DNA of 64,000 nucleotides from Zelopaecilomyces penicillatus (taxonomy: Eukaryota; Ascomycota; Sordariomycetes; Hypocreales; Pseudodiploosporaceae), in contig VCCP01000006.1 in the NCBI GenBank assembly GCA_005765155.1, positions 1,996,501 through 2,060,500 on the forward strand. Direction: 5' to 3'. Below the pieces are notes generated by a model. It ran no database searches and was not told the DNA's origin. It saw nothing but the letters and a program-made list of their open reading frames with translations. A program made the position numbers and the translations under genes. Of this stretch, positions 24,574 to 35,800 are shown piece by piece (position 1 is the stretch's first letter; the number at the start of each line of letters is the position of its first letter).

Positions 24574-27500
24574 AGAGTGAATAATGCACCCGCAGTTTTT
24601 TCATATACTACATAGACATGCCCGATAGTGCCAAACAGGCTGTTGAATGTACATGATTTCTCTACCACACCCGGTTTCTCAGCCGTCCCTCATCGAATGC
24701 CCCTTGTTCCACCGTGCAAACCATGGACCATCTCCCCCCAATACTAGTAGGAAAGAAGGCTCAGGCGCTGGTGGTCCACGGCATCCGCGTCGGTCGGCGA
24801 CGATGGCGTTGGGTGCTCACACTTCCTCCTTGATGAGGTAATGGCGTCTTTTCTTCTCTATCTCCCTCTTTTGTTCGTACTTTTGAGTTTTGGTTTTGTG
24901 ACAAGCGGTTCCTGTTTTATGGCTCTCAAGGCTTTTGGGGGTGTCGGTGAATGCAAACACCTACGGAGCTGGGTTGTACATTTAGCCTCTGATTCATTAT
25001 GTTGTAATTTTATAGTGTCTATTATGGAACAACTTGGGTCACAAGAAAGCGTGCCACTCTGTGAAAATGTGTGTTCTTCTAGTATCAAATTGTTCTCACA
25101 TTCTGTAGTTGCCCATCATAAGATATTAGAGCACATCTGTACTTGGTATTAGTTAATGTCTGCATCTGTTGCCAACAATCACCGCTTCAACTAGCCTAGC
25201 TATTCATTCGATTTGAATACACCAGTCAGACCCTTGCTGTCTATCATTCCAATGGGATCAAGATGGGCATCTCAATCGACGGCAACTCCACACTCGGCCC
25301 ATCACGGCTCCGAGGTCCTAGGATTCTTGTCCTTTCGTCCGTCTCGTCCGTCTCTCTGCTCCCCCCTTTCCAAATCGGAAAATGCAGGCATCTAAGACGG
25401 GCCTTCCCACCACGACAACGGGAGTCTCCCATCCCGGGTGGCTGTGACCGAGACAAAAATGCCAAGTTTGAAGAGCTGGCTTGGTCAAAGCCTCACTCAC
25501 TCCCCCCCTTTCCAAGACATTGGGGGGGGAGCTGAGCATGGATAATAGCGGAGAATACTTTGTTGTTCCATGTTTCGGGTTTGACAACTATCTCATCGCA
25601 TCGCCCTTGCCAGCTTCCCTGTTCCACTTGGTGAATACGGATGGTGCAAGTTCGCTTGTACATCTACTGTATGCTGCTACTATCCATGCATCCCATTTTA
25701 GACTCTTGCTTCTATTTGAATCGTTGGAAGTCTTTTCCTAAAAGCTAAGCTTTTGCCCATCGGCTGCCCTTGATGCCACCAAGCGGTCTGGCGATATGTT
25801 AACCCCTTTACCACACCGGTCGAGAGGGTTGGTATGCAAGCATGGTTCCACGGTTCCACCCCTGTCTGGTTCGTGATTACGAACATGGACAAAGACGGGA
25901 GAGAACCAACGTCGCAGTGAAGCACAAAACGTCCACCTATTGCAGCCCGCCACTCAAAAGCTCCGAGACGATAGTCTATAGGATACCTTCCAGGGGTGCT
26001 TTCCCGTGTCTCGTAAATATATATTTCTTCTTCTTTTTCTTTGAAGATGTGTAGGTAGGTAGGTTGTACACACGGAGCCTGCGTTTTCCCCGGCTGTACA
26101 GACAAACACAAACAACAGACTGCCCCTATCCTGATAGTTCTAGTAATTCATATACAGATACACTGCCTTTGTGCAACCACCCAGCCACGATTTCGACCTC
26201 GAAAGTTGTGATATTTTATGTTACTATTCTTTTTCATTTTTTTTTGTTCACTTTGGAGTACGCCAATCACTTCCGCTCCTCGTGTTGTGGATTTACAACT
26301 TTTGCTCGGAAAGGACTTGATTGGGGGCTCGTTCAAGTTTAGGTTAGCTTCTGGTTACATACATAAGGTAAGACTTGGACAACGAACCCATGCGGGCGCT
26401 TCACCGCATCGTAAACGTCAAAACTGACAGGGCTGAAAGGGGCAAACTTTGGGCACCTTGACTTACGCAAAACACACGTAAGTGGCCGGACTAGAGAGAA
26501 ATGGGGATCACTTGTCAGTCTACGGAGTACAACAGGCCAATGAGGTATCCAAGCCCATCTTTCCCTACAAGCTACATTAGTAGCCCGGTCGCATCATGTG
26601 GGCCCCCTTTTGTGGGAATAACCTCTTCTTATCCTCATATCTGTGATGTTTTGTTTTTTTTAAGCCCCAATGATACGTAAAGCCATCTCTGTCCTGTCGG
26701 GAGGTGTAGCAAATGGTGAACGAGTTTCGAGGTCATGTGTGACGGGATTGAGCCATGCATATAGACATGGAGTAGTCCTCTAAGTCTTGGTTCGTGGTCG
26801 ACAAAAGCCACAAGCATGCAATATTGATACCCGATCATCACGATGGGGTAATAATAACCTCCACAGCATTCTACAAATGGACGTATGTGCAGGCGCCATC
26901 AAATGCCAAAAACACACCGACCCGACATTCGCGAGCCTGGTTTGTAAGCTGCCCTACCCTACGGATACTGTAGATCGATTCCCTCCCTTCTTTTCTCCAT
27001 TTTTTCAGCACTGCCACGTAGAAAAAAAAATAAGAAACAAAGGGTAAACAAGACCGATAAGCTTTTCTAAGTTGTAAGCGAGCGCCCTCAAGGAAGGGAG
27101 CTGCACCTCTGTCTCCCTTTACTGTTCCTTACATGTGTGAGGATGAGATGGAGTAGGAGGCGAATAAAGAATAAACAGTAAACAATGTCCAAGTTGGACA
27201 GTTAAGTTGTCCATACGTAATTCTTTCGTATCCGGTTCTCCGTGAAAAGTTACCAAAGAAAAAAATAAAATAAAAAAAGCAAACCCAAGCTGACTGGCAG
27301 GAAAGACCATAGCAAAAGGTCAGATGTCTCACATATAAAGAAGTACACAAAGCACACGGTACAAGTGTCAACGACCAAGGGAAAAGGTTAAAAAAAAAAA
27401 GAAATGTGCAAGTAAATAAACGGGAAAAATGAAAGAAAGAAAAAAGAAGGAAAGACATACTGAAATTTAGTGTAACCGTGATGCTGCACTGCCACTCGAA

Positions 27501-27811
27501 GGGACCATTTGATCAAAGAGTGCCGATTTCGTACAGAGTACATTTGCATGAAATCAGCATATTCTTCACTCTCGTGTATATGCCTGAATACCACAGCAGA
27601 GGCAGTTAAAAAAAAAAACACAACACAACCGTCCCAAGTGAATTATAAAATAACAACCCTACCAACGTTCTCAAAGTAGTGTCATACAGTATAATATGCA
27701 TAATGTAGCCGTAGAACACATTATCCCTTTAAAAAGAGAAACCTTGTTTATTTTTTCTTGCTGCAAAGAGCCGAGCCGGGGGACTACAGCCCAGAATGGT
27801 GAACCAACTCA

Positions 27812-27836
27812 GGGGGGGGGGGGGGGGGGGGGGGGG
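27812..27836. repeat. G25 homopolymer
   Basis: Twenty-five G in a row in the spacer between two convergent genes, the second such tract in the window. No function can be assigned. Confidence 0.9.
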
Positions 27837-27973
27837 CTGATGAGAGAGGAGTGAAATGTGAGGAGGCCCACAGCAACACAAGGCACAAGACATGTGCGTA
27901 TCCGCCCGTATGGTGTTGTCTTTGAATACGGCATCTACCGTATTCTCGTATGTGTACACCTAATATCTATGCG

Positions 27974-27988
27974 GTGTGTGTGTGTGTG
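27974..27988. repeat. GT dinucleotide microsatellite
   Basis: About seven GT units in intergenic DNA, with no gene context. Confidence 0.8.
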
Positions 27989-29082
27989 CGTTGTGTCACG
28001 TTAGTAAAAACTGTGCATATATAAACACATATCCATACACCTACAGCCAAGGGAACAAACGCCCTTTATGTATGTCTCTCATCTTGCGTTTGGGAAAACC
28101 CTGACCCGAGGTGTTGGATTGGTTAGAGGAGCCTTACGTCCGATAGCATACCAATGCATAATTACCAAGCTCCAGGGATCACAAACGGAGGACAGCGTGA
28201 AAAAAACAATCTAAGATGGGATACATATCCGAGTCCGCGCCGGGTAGCTTAAAGGGAAGGGGATGCGCTGGGCAAAGAAGCGGAATAGGCGGTTGCAGCA
28301 TAGGATATGTAGGTACATGACATCATTTCTGATTGCACACCGAAGCCAAAAGTATTCTGTTTCCTTCACTTCTCACAATAGAAAATCATACCCAATTAAA
28401 CACTAGGTACGATAGACGAATAGCGAATGACAATGTGTAGCCTGTCCATATTCTAGTTCTTGGCCATACAGTTTCAAACTATACTATGACGAAGGTGCTT
28501 GAAGTAGCCCCTTGTTTTCTACTCTTGCCTTTCTAGGTTTAGATTTATACAAGATCTTTTCTTAGAACTACTAAGTTGTAGTGTAGCATAATAGTGAGGA
28601 GACGTGAGTAGCTGTGACGAGTAGATTTAAGGCGTGTAGCACAAGCGCCTACGCACAACGTTATACGTTGGCCGAACTATTGGTTCCTGCCTTCCCCCGA
28701 GTCTGTTAACCGCATATTCCAAGTCCGATCCTCCACGGCATGTTCTTTTTGTAGTAAACACGCAGAGCAGAACACAGCCAAGATGAGGCCCCCCGTTTAC
28801 CCAATGAACAAAACACGCCCCCTCTTCCAGAGTGAATCCAATAAATGCACCGAAGAAATGCGAAATCTTGGACAAGAATGTGTCGACTTCCTTGGCCCAG
28901 CAAAGACGTAGGCGTTGTTCGCTCCCAAGAGCGTATATACCATCGGAAGGGTACAGATGTGACGAAGAAGTCGAAGTAAGATAAATATGTAGTTGTAAAA
29001 CAGGGCGAGTATAGGGGAACGTTGGATATAGCAAATAAAAAAGAGGTATCGTGACTTCATAAGTTAACCCCGACGACTTTCA

Positions 29083-31372
29083 TTAAAATGGCTCTGGGCC
29101 CTCCAGAATCGTTGACCGGCTCTGCGGCTGAGAAACGATGGGGGCCGACTTGACGCTCCATGACATATCATCCCAATCGCCCGACCACCCATAAGATGTC
29201 AGTCGCCGCCGCCATGATGTTTCCAGCACAGGTTCAGGCCGCCGGCCGCAACGCTCAAGTTGTAAAAGACCTCCGCGATGCATATCGCAGCACAGAATAT
29301 TCAGGTCCTGTCCCTCGTTGGTAAAGGCTACACCACCTATCTCGCCAAACACATCGACGGTCTGTTTAGAGCAAAAGGTCTGGCAATCAATGATGTTGAT
29401 GAAGTCTGCTTCCTCAGCGGCCACCAGGACTGGTTGCCCGCTTCCGACTGGGGAGAAGCGGAGGTTACGGACACCAGCCATTTCGGCTCTTATGGTGCAG
29501 AGTGGTGTGCTTGTGCCCTTGGTGTTACACCATCGACGGGCATCCCATATTTTGATTTCCTTGTCCTGAAAACCCGTCGCAACCGTCCAGCCATCATCGG
29601 ACCAGTCGCAAGCAAAACCATAATCGCGGTGCCCGCTTAGCTTCTGGAGAATTTCTCCTGTATCTGCATTCGTAATTAACACATCAAGATGGTCACCAAC
29701 TACAGCTCTCAACCGTCCATCTGGCGATATGGCTGAGCTATTCAAGGCAAAAGGATACATTGTCTTGGAGATAAACTTTTCCGTTGTGATATCCAGAACA
29801 CGAAAGCCATGGTCGTTGCTGGCAATGGCAGCCACGGGACCATGTGACCGCCGTGGTCGGTAAATCCTCAAGTGGTTAGTGATGCCACTAATGTCGCTGG
29901 AGATCTGTCCTTCGGTGTAACTCTTCTTGTCTTCCGTGTCCAATGCCTGGAGACAATAATCACCATTGAATGTGCCTGCCATCAGTACGCCACAGGCAGC
30001 GTCCAGTGTAGAAATGGCTGGAGCTGCCATGCCCGGAAACTCGCGCAAATTCATGGCCAGTTCCGTTTTTCTAGACGCGGTGTTCATCATATTTACCCCC
30101 TGGAGGCTAGAGTAATAGGCGCGAGTCCGAGATGAGCACGCGAGTACACTCCGTAGCTGAAAGTGAGCAAGGTTGACATCTTGGCGGATGTCCATTTGCC
30201 TGAATCGAAAGAAACTGTCTTTCGAAGGGATTTCTCGCCCATTCATCCCCACCTGCCGAGTACAAAATGTTAGCCCTGCAAGTTGACACCGCGATGCTAA
30301 AATGCGAATGTGCAACTAAAGGTTATGTGCTACTCACTGAACAATTATCTGACCCGAGCCGATTAACGTAATTCTTATATGTCATACGACGTCTACGCCG
30401 CGCGGTTTCGCGCGTCGTTTGCATTGCCGCCCAGTCAAGACCTTGAAAGTCGCATCGATCGCCGTCCAAATCCGAATACCGTACCTCGTTAACTTCGGTC
30501 CGGGCTTCTTTTAAGACCTCTTGGAGTAGGGGCGGTGACCGTGGTCGTGCATTGGGAGGACCAAATTGATGTCGATAAGCCCAGCTGCGCAGGAAGTCGA
30601 TGAGGCCAAGGTTCTCTGACCCAAGGATGCTCGGGTTTGGGTTACTCAGAAGCACCGGGGGTAGATTGTCTATCAGGTCATCGATGGTCTGTTGAGTTCC
30701 CGGTATAGAAGCGGATTCTGTTGCTGAGGTGGATGTCATGTTTGCCCATACATCTGGCTGTGTGGCCGGTAGCGCGGCATTCATGATTATATCAAGGTCC
30801 TGTGGGTTTGTCACATGGAGAGGGAACGCGCCATCGGGGCTATAAAATTCGGTGGTCGTGGGCAAGTCATCATGTTCATCATCTTGCAAACTGATGTCAT
30901 CATCGGAGTCGTATCCATAGTCTGAATTAACGAGTTCAGCTGTAGCTGTGTTGCTATCAAGAGGCACACCACCGTCGCTGTCGCTCATCTCGAGGTCGTG
31001 ATCCTCCTGGAAGTGGAAGTTGAATCGCTCATGAGGGTGCAAGTCGGGGTTGATGGTCATGTCCGAGTCGGGAGATCCAGGTGCATGCTCGGGATCCGCA
31101 TCACAATCGACAGAGATGTGCGTCATAACGGTCGCAGGGACGAGGTCACCGTCTTCGTCGATGTGCTCTTCGTGATGGAAGTAGCTGTCGTTGCCTCCGT
31201 CAACGTCGTACTTATGGCTAGCAGCGGCGCTGATTTCCGGGGCGTAAATGGCCCCATTCTGTTCCAAATGCGACACTTGGTGCTGTTGCTGCTGTTGCTG
31301 ACGAGGCCACTGTTGCGGGTCGCTGTCGTCGTTTTGGCGATCCGGCAATGGGGGCAGCGACGCAGCTCGCAT
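29083..31372 (-). CDS. WD40-repeat protein with acidic N-terminal region; N-terminus incomplete
   Basis: Beta-propeller scaffold protein of unassigned function. The certain exons are 31372-30338 and 30252-29083, joined by an 84-bp intron, giving at least 734 aa. The first 340 residues are polar: a Gln run, then Asp/Glu-rich stretches with SPDSDMTINPDLHPHE. The C-terminal half carries WD units, clearest in SGHRDYGFACDWSDDGW followed by IKIWDARRW, and FGEIGGVAFTNEGQDL. That segment resembles an uncharacterised family of WD40 proteins shared by fungi and plants. The ATG at 31372 is the first in frame, but the same frame upstream still looks coding (ELEEWDSTLNAVQQSSALYD, near 31468-31405), so the true start lies further 5'. 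An in-frame TAG at 31558-31556 and two A/T homopolymers complicate that extension. Confidence 0.8.
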
Positions 31373-31744
31373 GGCTGACGGCAACCGGGCCTTGGGAATC
31401 TTTATGTCGTACAGCGCAGAGCTCTGCTGGACAGCATTCAGAGTGCTGTCCCACTCTTCTAACTCGAAACGTTTCTTTTTCCTCGTCTGTTCTCCGTGCC
31501 CTTGCCCTTGCTGTTTCGGCGGTTTTTTTTTTTCGTGGCTTGCTTGTCGGGCTGGCTACCCGCCTCCTGTCTTTCCTTTTTTTTCTTTGGACTCCTTGGC
31601 TGGGACTCTAGATTTTCTGAATTGCTTTTTTGGTATGCTCCTCTTGTCCGGTCTGCCAACCGGAGAATCGACCGTCCGAAATGGTGGTAGCGTTATCTGT
31701 GGGGTGACCAAATCAAAAGCAGCGTTTCGAAGACAAAAACGTCA
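31373..31744 (-). other. Probable 5' coding extension of the WD40 gene, frame interrupted
   Basis: Upstream of the first ATG the same frame stays open to a TAG at 31558-31556. Beyond that it is open again to a TGA at 31744-31742, with basic, nuclear-looking sequence on both sides (PVGRPDKRSIPKKQF upstream, EQTRKKKRFELEEW downstream). Between an A8 run (plus-strand T at 31577-31584) and an A11 run (31523-31533) the third frame reads as a stop-free basic stretch (RKDRRRVASPTSKPRKKK) that would bridge the two. A start could lie in a small exon at 32224-32204 (MNEHDSY, then GT) joined to an acceptor at 31697. The start exon is inference. Confidence 0.45.
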
Positions 31745-32372
31745 CCCGGTCCAGGTCGTCGAAGCGCGGTGATTAGCCCAGCGTCCCTGGGCCTCTGAAA
31801 CGGCACGAATGAGTGGGGGAGGAACTGTCGCCAATAAGGCGAGCTGAGAACAGTAAGAGGAAGTCGATCCTGGGGCGAAGTCGGCAAACTGTGCAGACGC
31901 TAAAAACAGACAGGTCAGGGCATGAAGGTAAGATGAAGAGCACGGTTGATATGAGGAGTGACAAATAGGATAACTGCACTTGCACCGAAATTGGTAGCAG
32001 CGTGTGCAACGTCGAGTAGGGAGAGGAATGCAGGAATGTGATGGGACGGCAAGTTGGCACCGTTGCGTGCTGGGCGGTTGAGGCCGCGATGAAGACGCGC
32101 CAACAGGCAGTCGAACAAGAGTTGGGATGGGTGAGGTGTGTGATTGCCTGAAGGGGAAGCCTCAAGGACCTTATGTCATGGGTGAAGACACAAGCGGGCG
32201 TACATACGAGTCGTGCTCATTCATGAACGGCTGAGAACTGGTAGCTCGGCAAGAAATGAAACCCTGAGGGCTTGGGTTGCGAGCGATTATGTAGGAGGGC
32301 TGTATGTTGGTCCGCCGTTTGTGGGTGTCAATAATAAATGATGAGATACTCTGGGCATCGTCGTTTCTGTCG

Positions 32373-32392
32373 TGTCATGTCATGTCATGTCA
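32373..32392. repeat. Tandem TGTCA pentamers
   Basis: Four perfect copies of a 5-bp unit followed by a degenerate fifth, in the promoter-side spacer of the WD40 gene. Confidence 0.8.
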
Positions 32393-33172
32393 TGCCATGT
32401 CCAATCCGGTCAGATCAGCGCACTTCGGATATCGCCCACCAAAACCCATGCAAAGTGATCGATGTGAGGAGAGGAAAAAAAGGCGACGGAACAGAGAAAA
32501 GCGATAGACGATTAAAGGAGCTTTGGGCAGCTTGCCGGGCCCCGCTGGGACTTGAGTTGCTCCATCGACTTTGCTAGTACCTGCTAATTGCTGCACAGGT
32601 GCACTGTGGACGGACAAAGGCGCCTAGGCGAGGGTTTGTGCAACGGCTGTTGGTGCGGCGGATATCGGGGCGTAACAGCGTGCCTAACAGCGGACATACT
32701 ACCCAACAACAACATACAGTACTAACGTAGGTAGGTGCCTGCAAAAGCCGTGTTCAACAGCAGCCATCCTGGGTGGGTCATTGTGAGGTGAGTGGTTCGT
32801 ACAGGCTACCACCACGGCGCTCGCTGGGCCCAGCCAGGAGATCTGGCACCTATTAGGTAGATTCACCGTTCAATAGCACTTGCAATGGTCATGGTGAGTG
32901 GGTGTGGCCGAGATGGTGGTGGTATCAGTGGTGGGCCAGCAGCAGCAGAGCAGTAGATACATTTCAGCACAGCATCTTTTACTCAACCTGCTCACCTATC
33001 CAAACTCCATGCATGTCGCTGGAGCTGATGTGTGTAGCACCTGTAATACAGGTACAGTATTTTGGTTTGGAGTCGCACCAAGAGAATCATCAGGTGCTAA
33101 ATTAGGTGCTTAGGGGGCTTGTCTCGTGGAATTAGTAGTTTCCCAGTTCCCATACCACCTGCACGCTGCGAA

Positions 33173-33832
33173 TCAGTACCTGCCTCCTCCTTTGGACAGT
33201 CCATCTTCCGCATGCTTTGTATCTTGTCTCTGAGCCCAAAATCTCACCTCTGATCTCTCATCTATCACTTTCTGTAATTCCTCCGCTTGCTGTTGGGTGC
33301 GCCAACTAATCTCGGGCGTTCGAGATTCCAGATGGGAAATCGCGCGTCTGGCAGCAATCGCCATCTTTGCCATCATCGCCGGCACGGGTGGTAAGTCATA
33401 CTGCAGTCTGCAGGTATCCGACCCGAGAGCCAGCCCCCCTTGTTCTTGTTGGTTGGGGACTGTGAGGATCCCGAGTTGCAGCGCTTCTGGTCTACTCTTG
33501 GCAAAGTTGCTCCTCCACATGCTAACAGGGTGCAACAGCCAGGACGTGTGGTCGACAACTCCAGGGCTCAAAACCGCCCAGAACCCAAAGGCCATGCGTA
33601 ATGACCTTGAGTACTCTGAACTGAGCATCATTTCTGCTGCGCAAAGGATACGAGTACTGGGCGCTTCTCCGGCGTAGCACTTCCAGATAAAGATGCCTCC
33701 GTTCAAAGTGGCTGCATCTCCGCTCAGCAACAAAGCGCCATCGCCCAATGACCCATCACGGCCATCCTCGAACGGCGTCGTCTCCACGATTTCTATTTGG
33801 AGGGCCCGGCCGTTGCCGCCAATCCAGGCCAA
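33173..33832 (-). CDS. Unrecognised ORF, possibly coding
   Basis: An open frame of about 220 codons with no ATG at its upstream end; the first internal ATG pair is near residue 68. The last 65 residues (from MMAKMAIAARRAISHLE to LSKGGGRY) are Gln/Glu/Arg-rich and could form a helix, which reads more like protein than neighbouring frames do. A GTGAGA donor-like site occurs within this part. No domain was recognised, both strands are open in parts, and the frame may be chance. Treat as hypothetical. Confidence 0.2.
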   Translation of the reverse strand: MAWIGGNGRALQIEIVETTPFEDGRDGSLGDGALLLSGDAATLNGGIFIWKCYAGEAPSTRILCAAEMMLSSEYSRSLRMAFGFWAVLSPGVVDHTSWLLHPVSMWRSNFAKSRPEALQLGILTVPNQQEQGGLALGSDTCRLQYDLPPVPAMMAKMAIAARRAISHLESRTPEISWRTQQQAEELQKVIDERSEVRFWAQRQDTKHAEDGLSKGGGRY

Positions 33833-35800
33833 ATGAAAGGGGGGGAGCGAAATCTCCAGGGATCCTTCACCGGTCCCCGCTATTCTTTTACGTTCTTTGT
33901 GACAAATGACCTATGCCTTTCTGAACGGGCCCACCTCTCCACAGCTCCCCTCCCTGTCTGTCTCGTGGCAAACCAGACCTGGTCCTTGCAGCCGATGGTG
34001 GGCTGGGCTTGGCTCGAAGTGGCTGTTTGCCTTGCTTGCTGGTTCGACTCCAACCTGTCATGCCAACACAAAGATGCATTGCCACGCCGCCGCCGTTGCG
34101 TTTCATCAACCACGCGGGTTTCGGGGACTTTTATCTTTGTGTGTTGATTTTGTTTGCTCTAGGATTTCCTACTGTCAAAATGGCCGTGGCGAAGTGCAAA
34201 GGGAAACCAGCTCACACTGTATTGGAGAAAGTGTGAGAAGTAAATACGACCTGTGCTTGCTTGCATATTTTGATCACTGACAAAACGCATCGAATGAGGG
34301 GCTGTCTTGGATTCAAGCCCTGTAAAAATGCGCCGCTCCGCTATTGGTACTTGCGGTTCACTATCACATCAACCCTGCTTCCTGACAAGCGCGTCAGATA
34401 TTCTGACTGGTCCCTGACTCGATCCATCTTGTAAGCTGATAGGAACTGTGTGAGCTTGCATGATGTTGCCGCCTCATGTGCTCATATCGAATGAACCTAT
34501 GCACTTGGCCTTAGCCAACGTACAGGATGAGGGTTTTGATTAGCTGGTGTCCTACTACCGCAACACAGGCCACATCTGACCAGGTTCAAGATATGTCAAA
34601 AAGGATTTCGCATTATATCTGGAATACAGTCATCCTCTCGTCACGGCTGCTCTCTCTCCTGCTTACTTTACACAGCCGTATGCCCACGCTCATCATGGCT
34701 ACCAAGGCTTTTCTCTCACATATGACACATCACCCTAGTCAGTCTTGCATGTGTCCCCTTCTGGTCCAGTTCGAGAGGATATTAAGGAACGTGAACCAGG
34801 GCGGCGGTTTGTACTTTCCTACAGAAATGCGGGTAAGAACAGGTTTGGATATTAGGAGGAGAGGGATTAGATTGGCCCTGACCAACAACTAAATTCTTGT
34901 CCCCGCCCCCCGTCAGCCGCCCGACGCCGCCCGTGTATCCGCCAAATCCCGGGTCCGGCCCGCATGTTGTTTCTTTCCACCCTCAGCACCCTGTGCTGCA
35001 AATCAGTCACCGGGGCTTTCTGCATGCTTTCTTTCGCCCTTCCCTTAATCTCAAAGTAAGTATTTTATTATTAGCATTCTTATAAATATAAATGACAGTG
35101 TGTATAAAATGTAAGTGACAAACATTTGAGCGAACCCTGGACCTTTTGTTGTCTACCCAATATGTTACTCTGACACTTCTGACAAATTTGTGCAATGATT
35201 GAGCATTTATATACTTGCTATTAACTACATACGATAGAATCAACCTAGAAACAGACTGTTACTAGCGGGGAGTTTCTGACGATATTGGTCTTGGGCATAT
35301 GAGTTGGCTACGTGCATAGCTGACCACTCATCATCACGAACTTGACGCGCCCCTCCCTTTGTCCCAAGGCCTTGGTACACCTTACAGCGTGCACTTGTGC
35401 AGATTGATGAATGTTGGGAAAAGGAACAGCGCTCGTCCCAAGCACCGACATGCAGGTTTCTGGAACTTGAGTTTCTTTTTTTTTACTGTGTTTATTCGTC
35501 TTCTAAACGTTCTCTCATCTCCCAGCCCCATGTTCGGCCCTAGCCCTTCTCCACAGAATGTCGCTGTAAGCCCCTCCCTTGGCCCAAACCTCGACCGTTG
35601 CACTGTGACACATCATTTATTGTCCCTCTTGCCCTTCCCGTGATCCTGCCCATGCACCGAACATCATGTATGCACTCAACTTTTCGTGTGTACAGGTGCA
35701 TGCATACGCAAGGGGGCGGCAGGTAGCCATTCCTTCACACTCACTCGTAACCTCGACAGGATTCAGCCTCACATGCTCCGTAGGACATCCATGCTTTTAT

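Larger units (their letters stand above)
24574..29082. other. 4.5-kb spacer between convergent GH17 and WD40 genes
   Basis: Both flanking genes end here, so it is not their promoter. ORFs up to 137 codons occur on both strands but none carries a motif I recognise. One at 28627-29034 (minus, 135 codons) has fairly protein-like composition. An ORF at 24841-25152 (plus) starts with a hydrophobic segment but lies in the likely 3' UTR of the glucanase gene. The spacer contains a G25 tract, a GT dinucleotide repeat and several A/T runs. No tRNA or transposon was found. Confidence 0.5.
31745..35800. other. 4-kb spacer upstream of the WD40 gene and downstream of ThrRS
   Basis: Contains the leader and promoter of the WD40 gene at its left. 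A pentamer tandem lies at 32373-32392, and a TACCTA/TAGGTA-rich stretch at about 32700-33120. A B-box-like GGTTCGACTCC occurs at 34041-34051 but has no tRNA fold around it. One ORF at 33173-33832 (minus) is listed separately. The part after 34300 is AT-rich with nothing recognisable. Confidence 0.5.

Noticed and set aside
24841..25152. 103-codon plus-strand frame beginning with a hydrophobic segment
   Set aside because: Lies in the probable 3' UTR of the glucanase gene, has no domain, and composition changes to non-protein-like after the first 30 residues.
34041..34051. GGTTCGACTCC, a perfect tRNA B-box-like word
   Set aside because: The A-box-like word upstream is too close (about 22 bases), the T stem has a mismatch, and no acceptor stem pairs.
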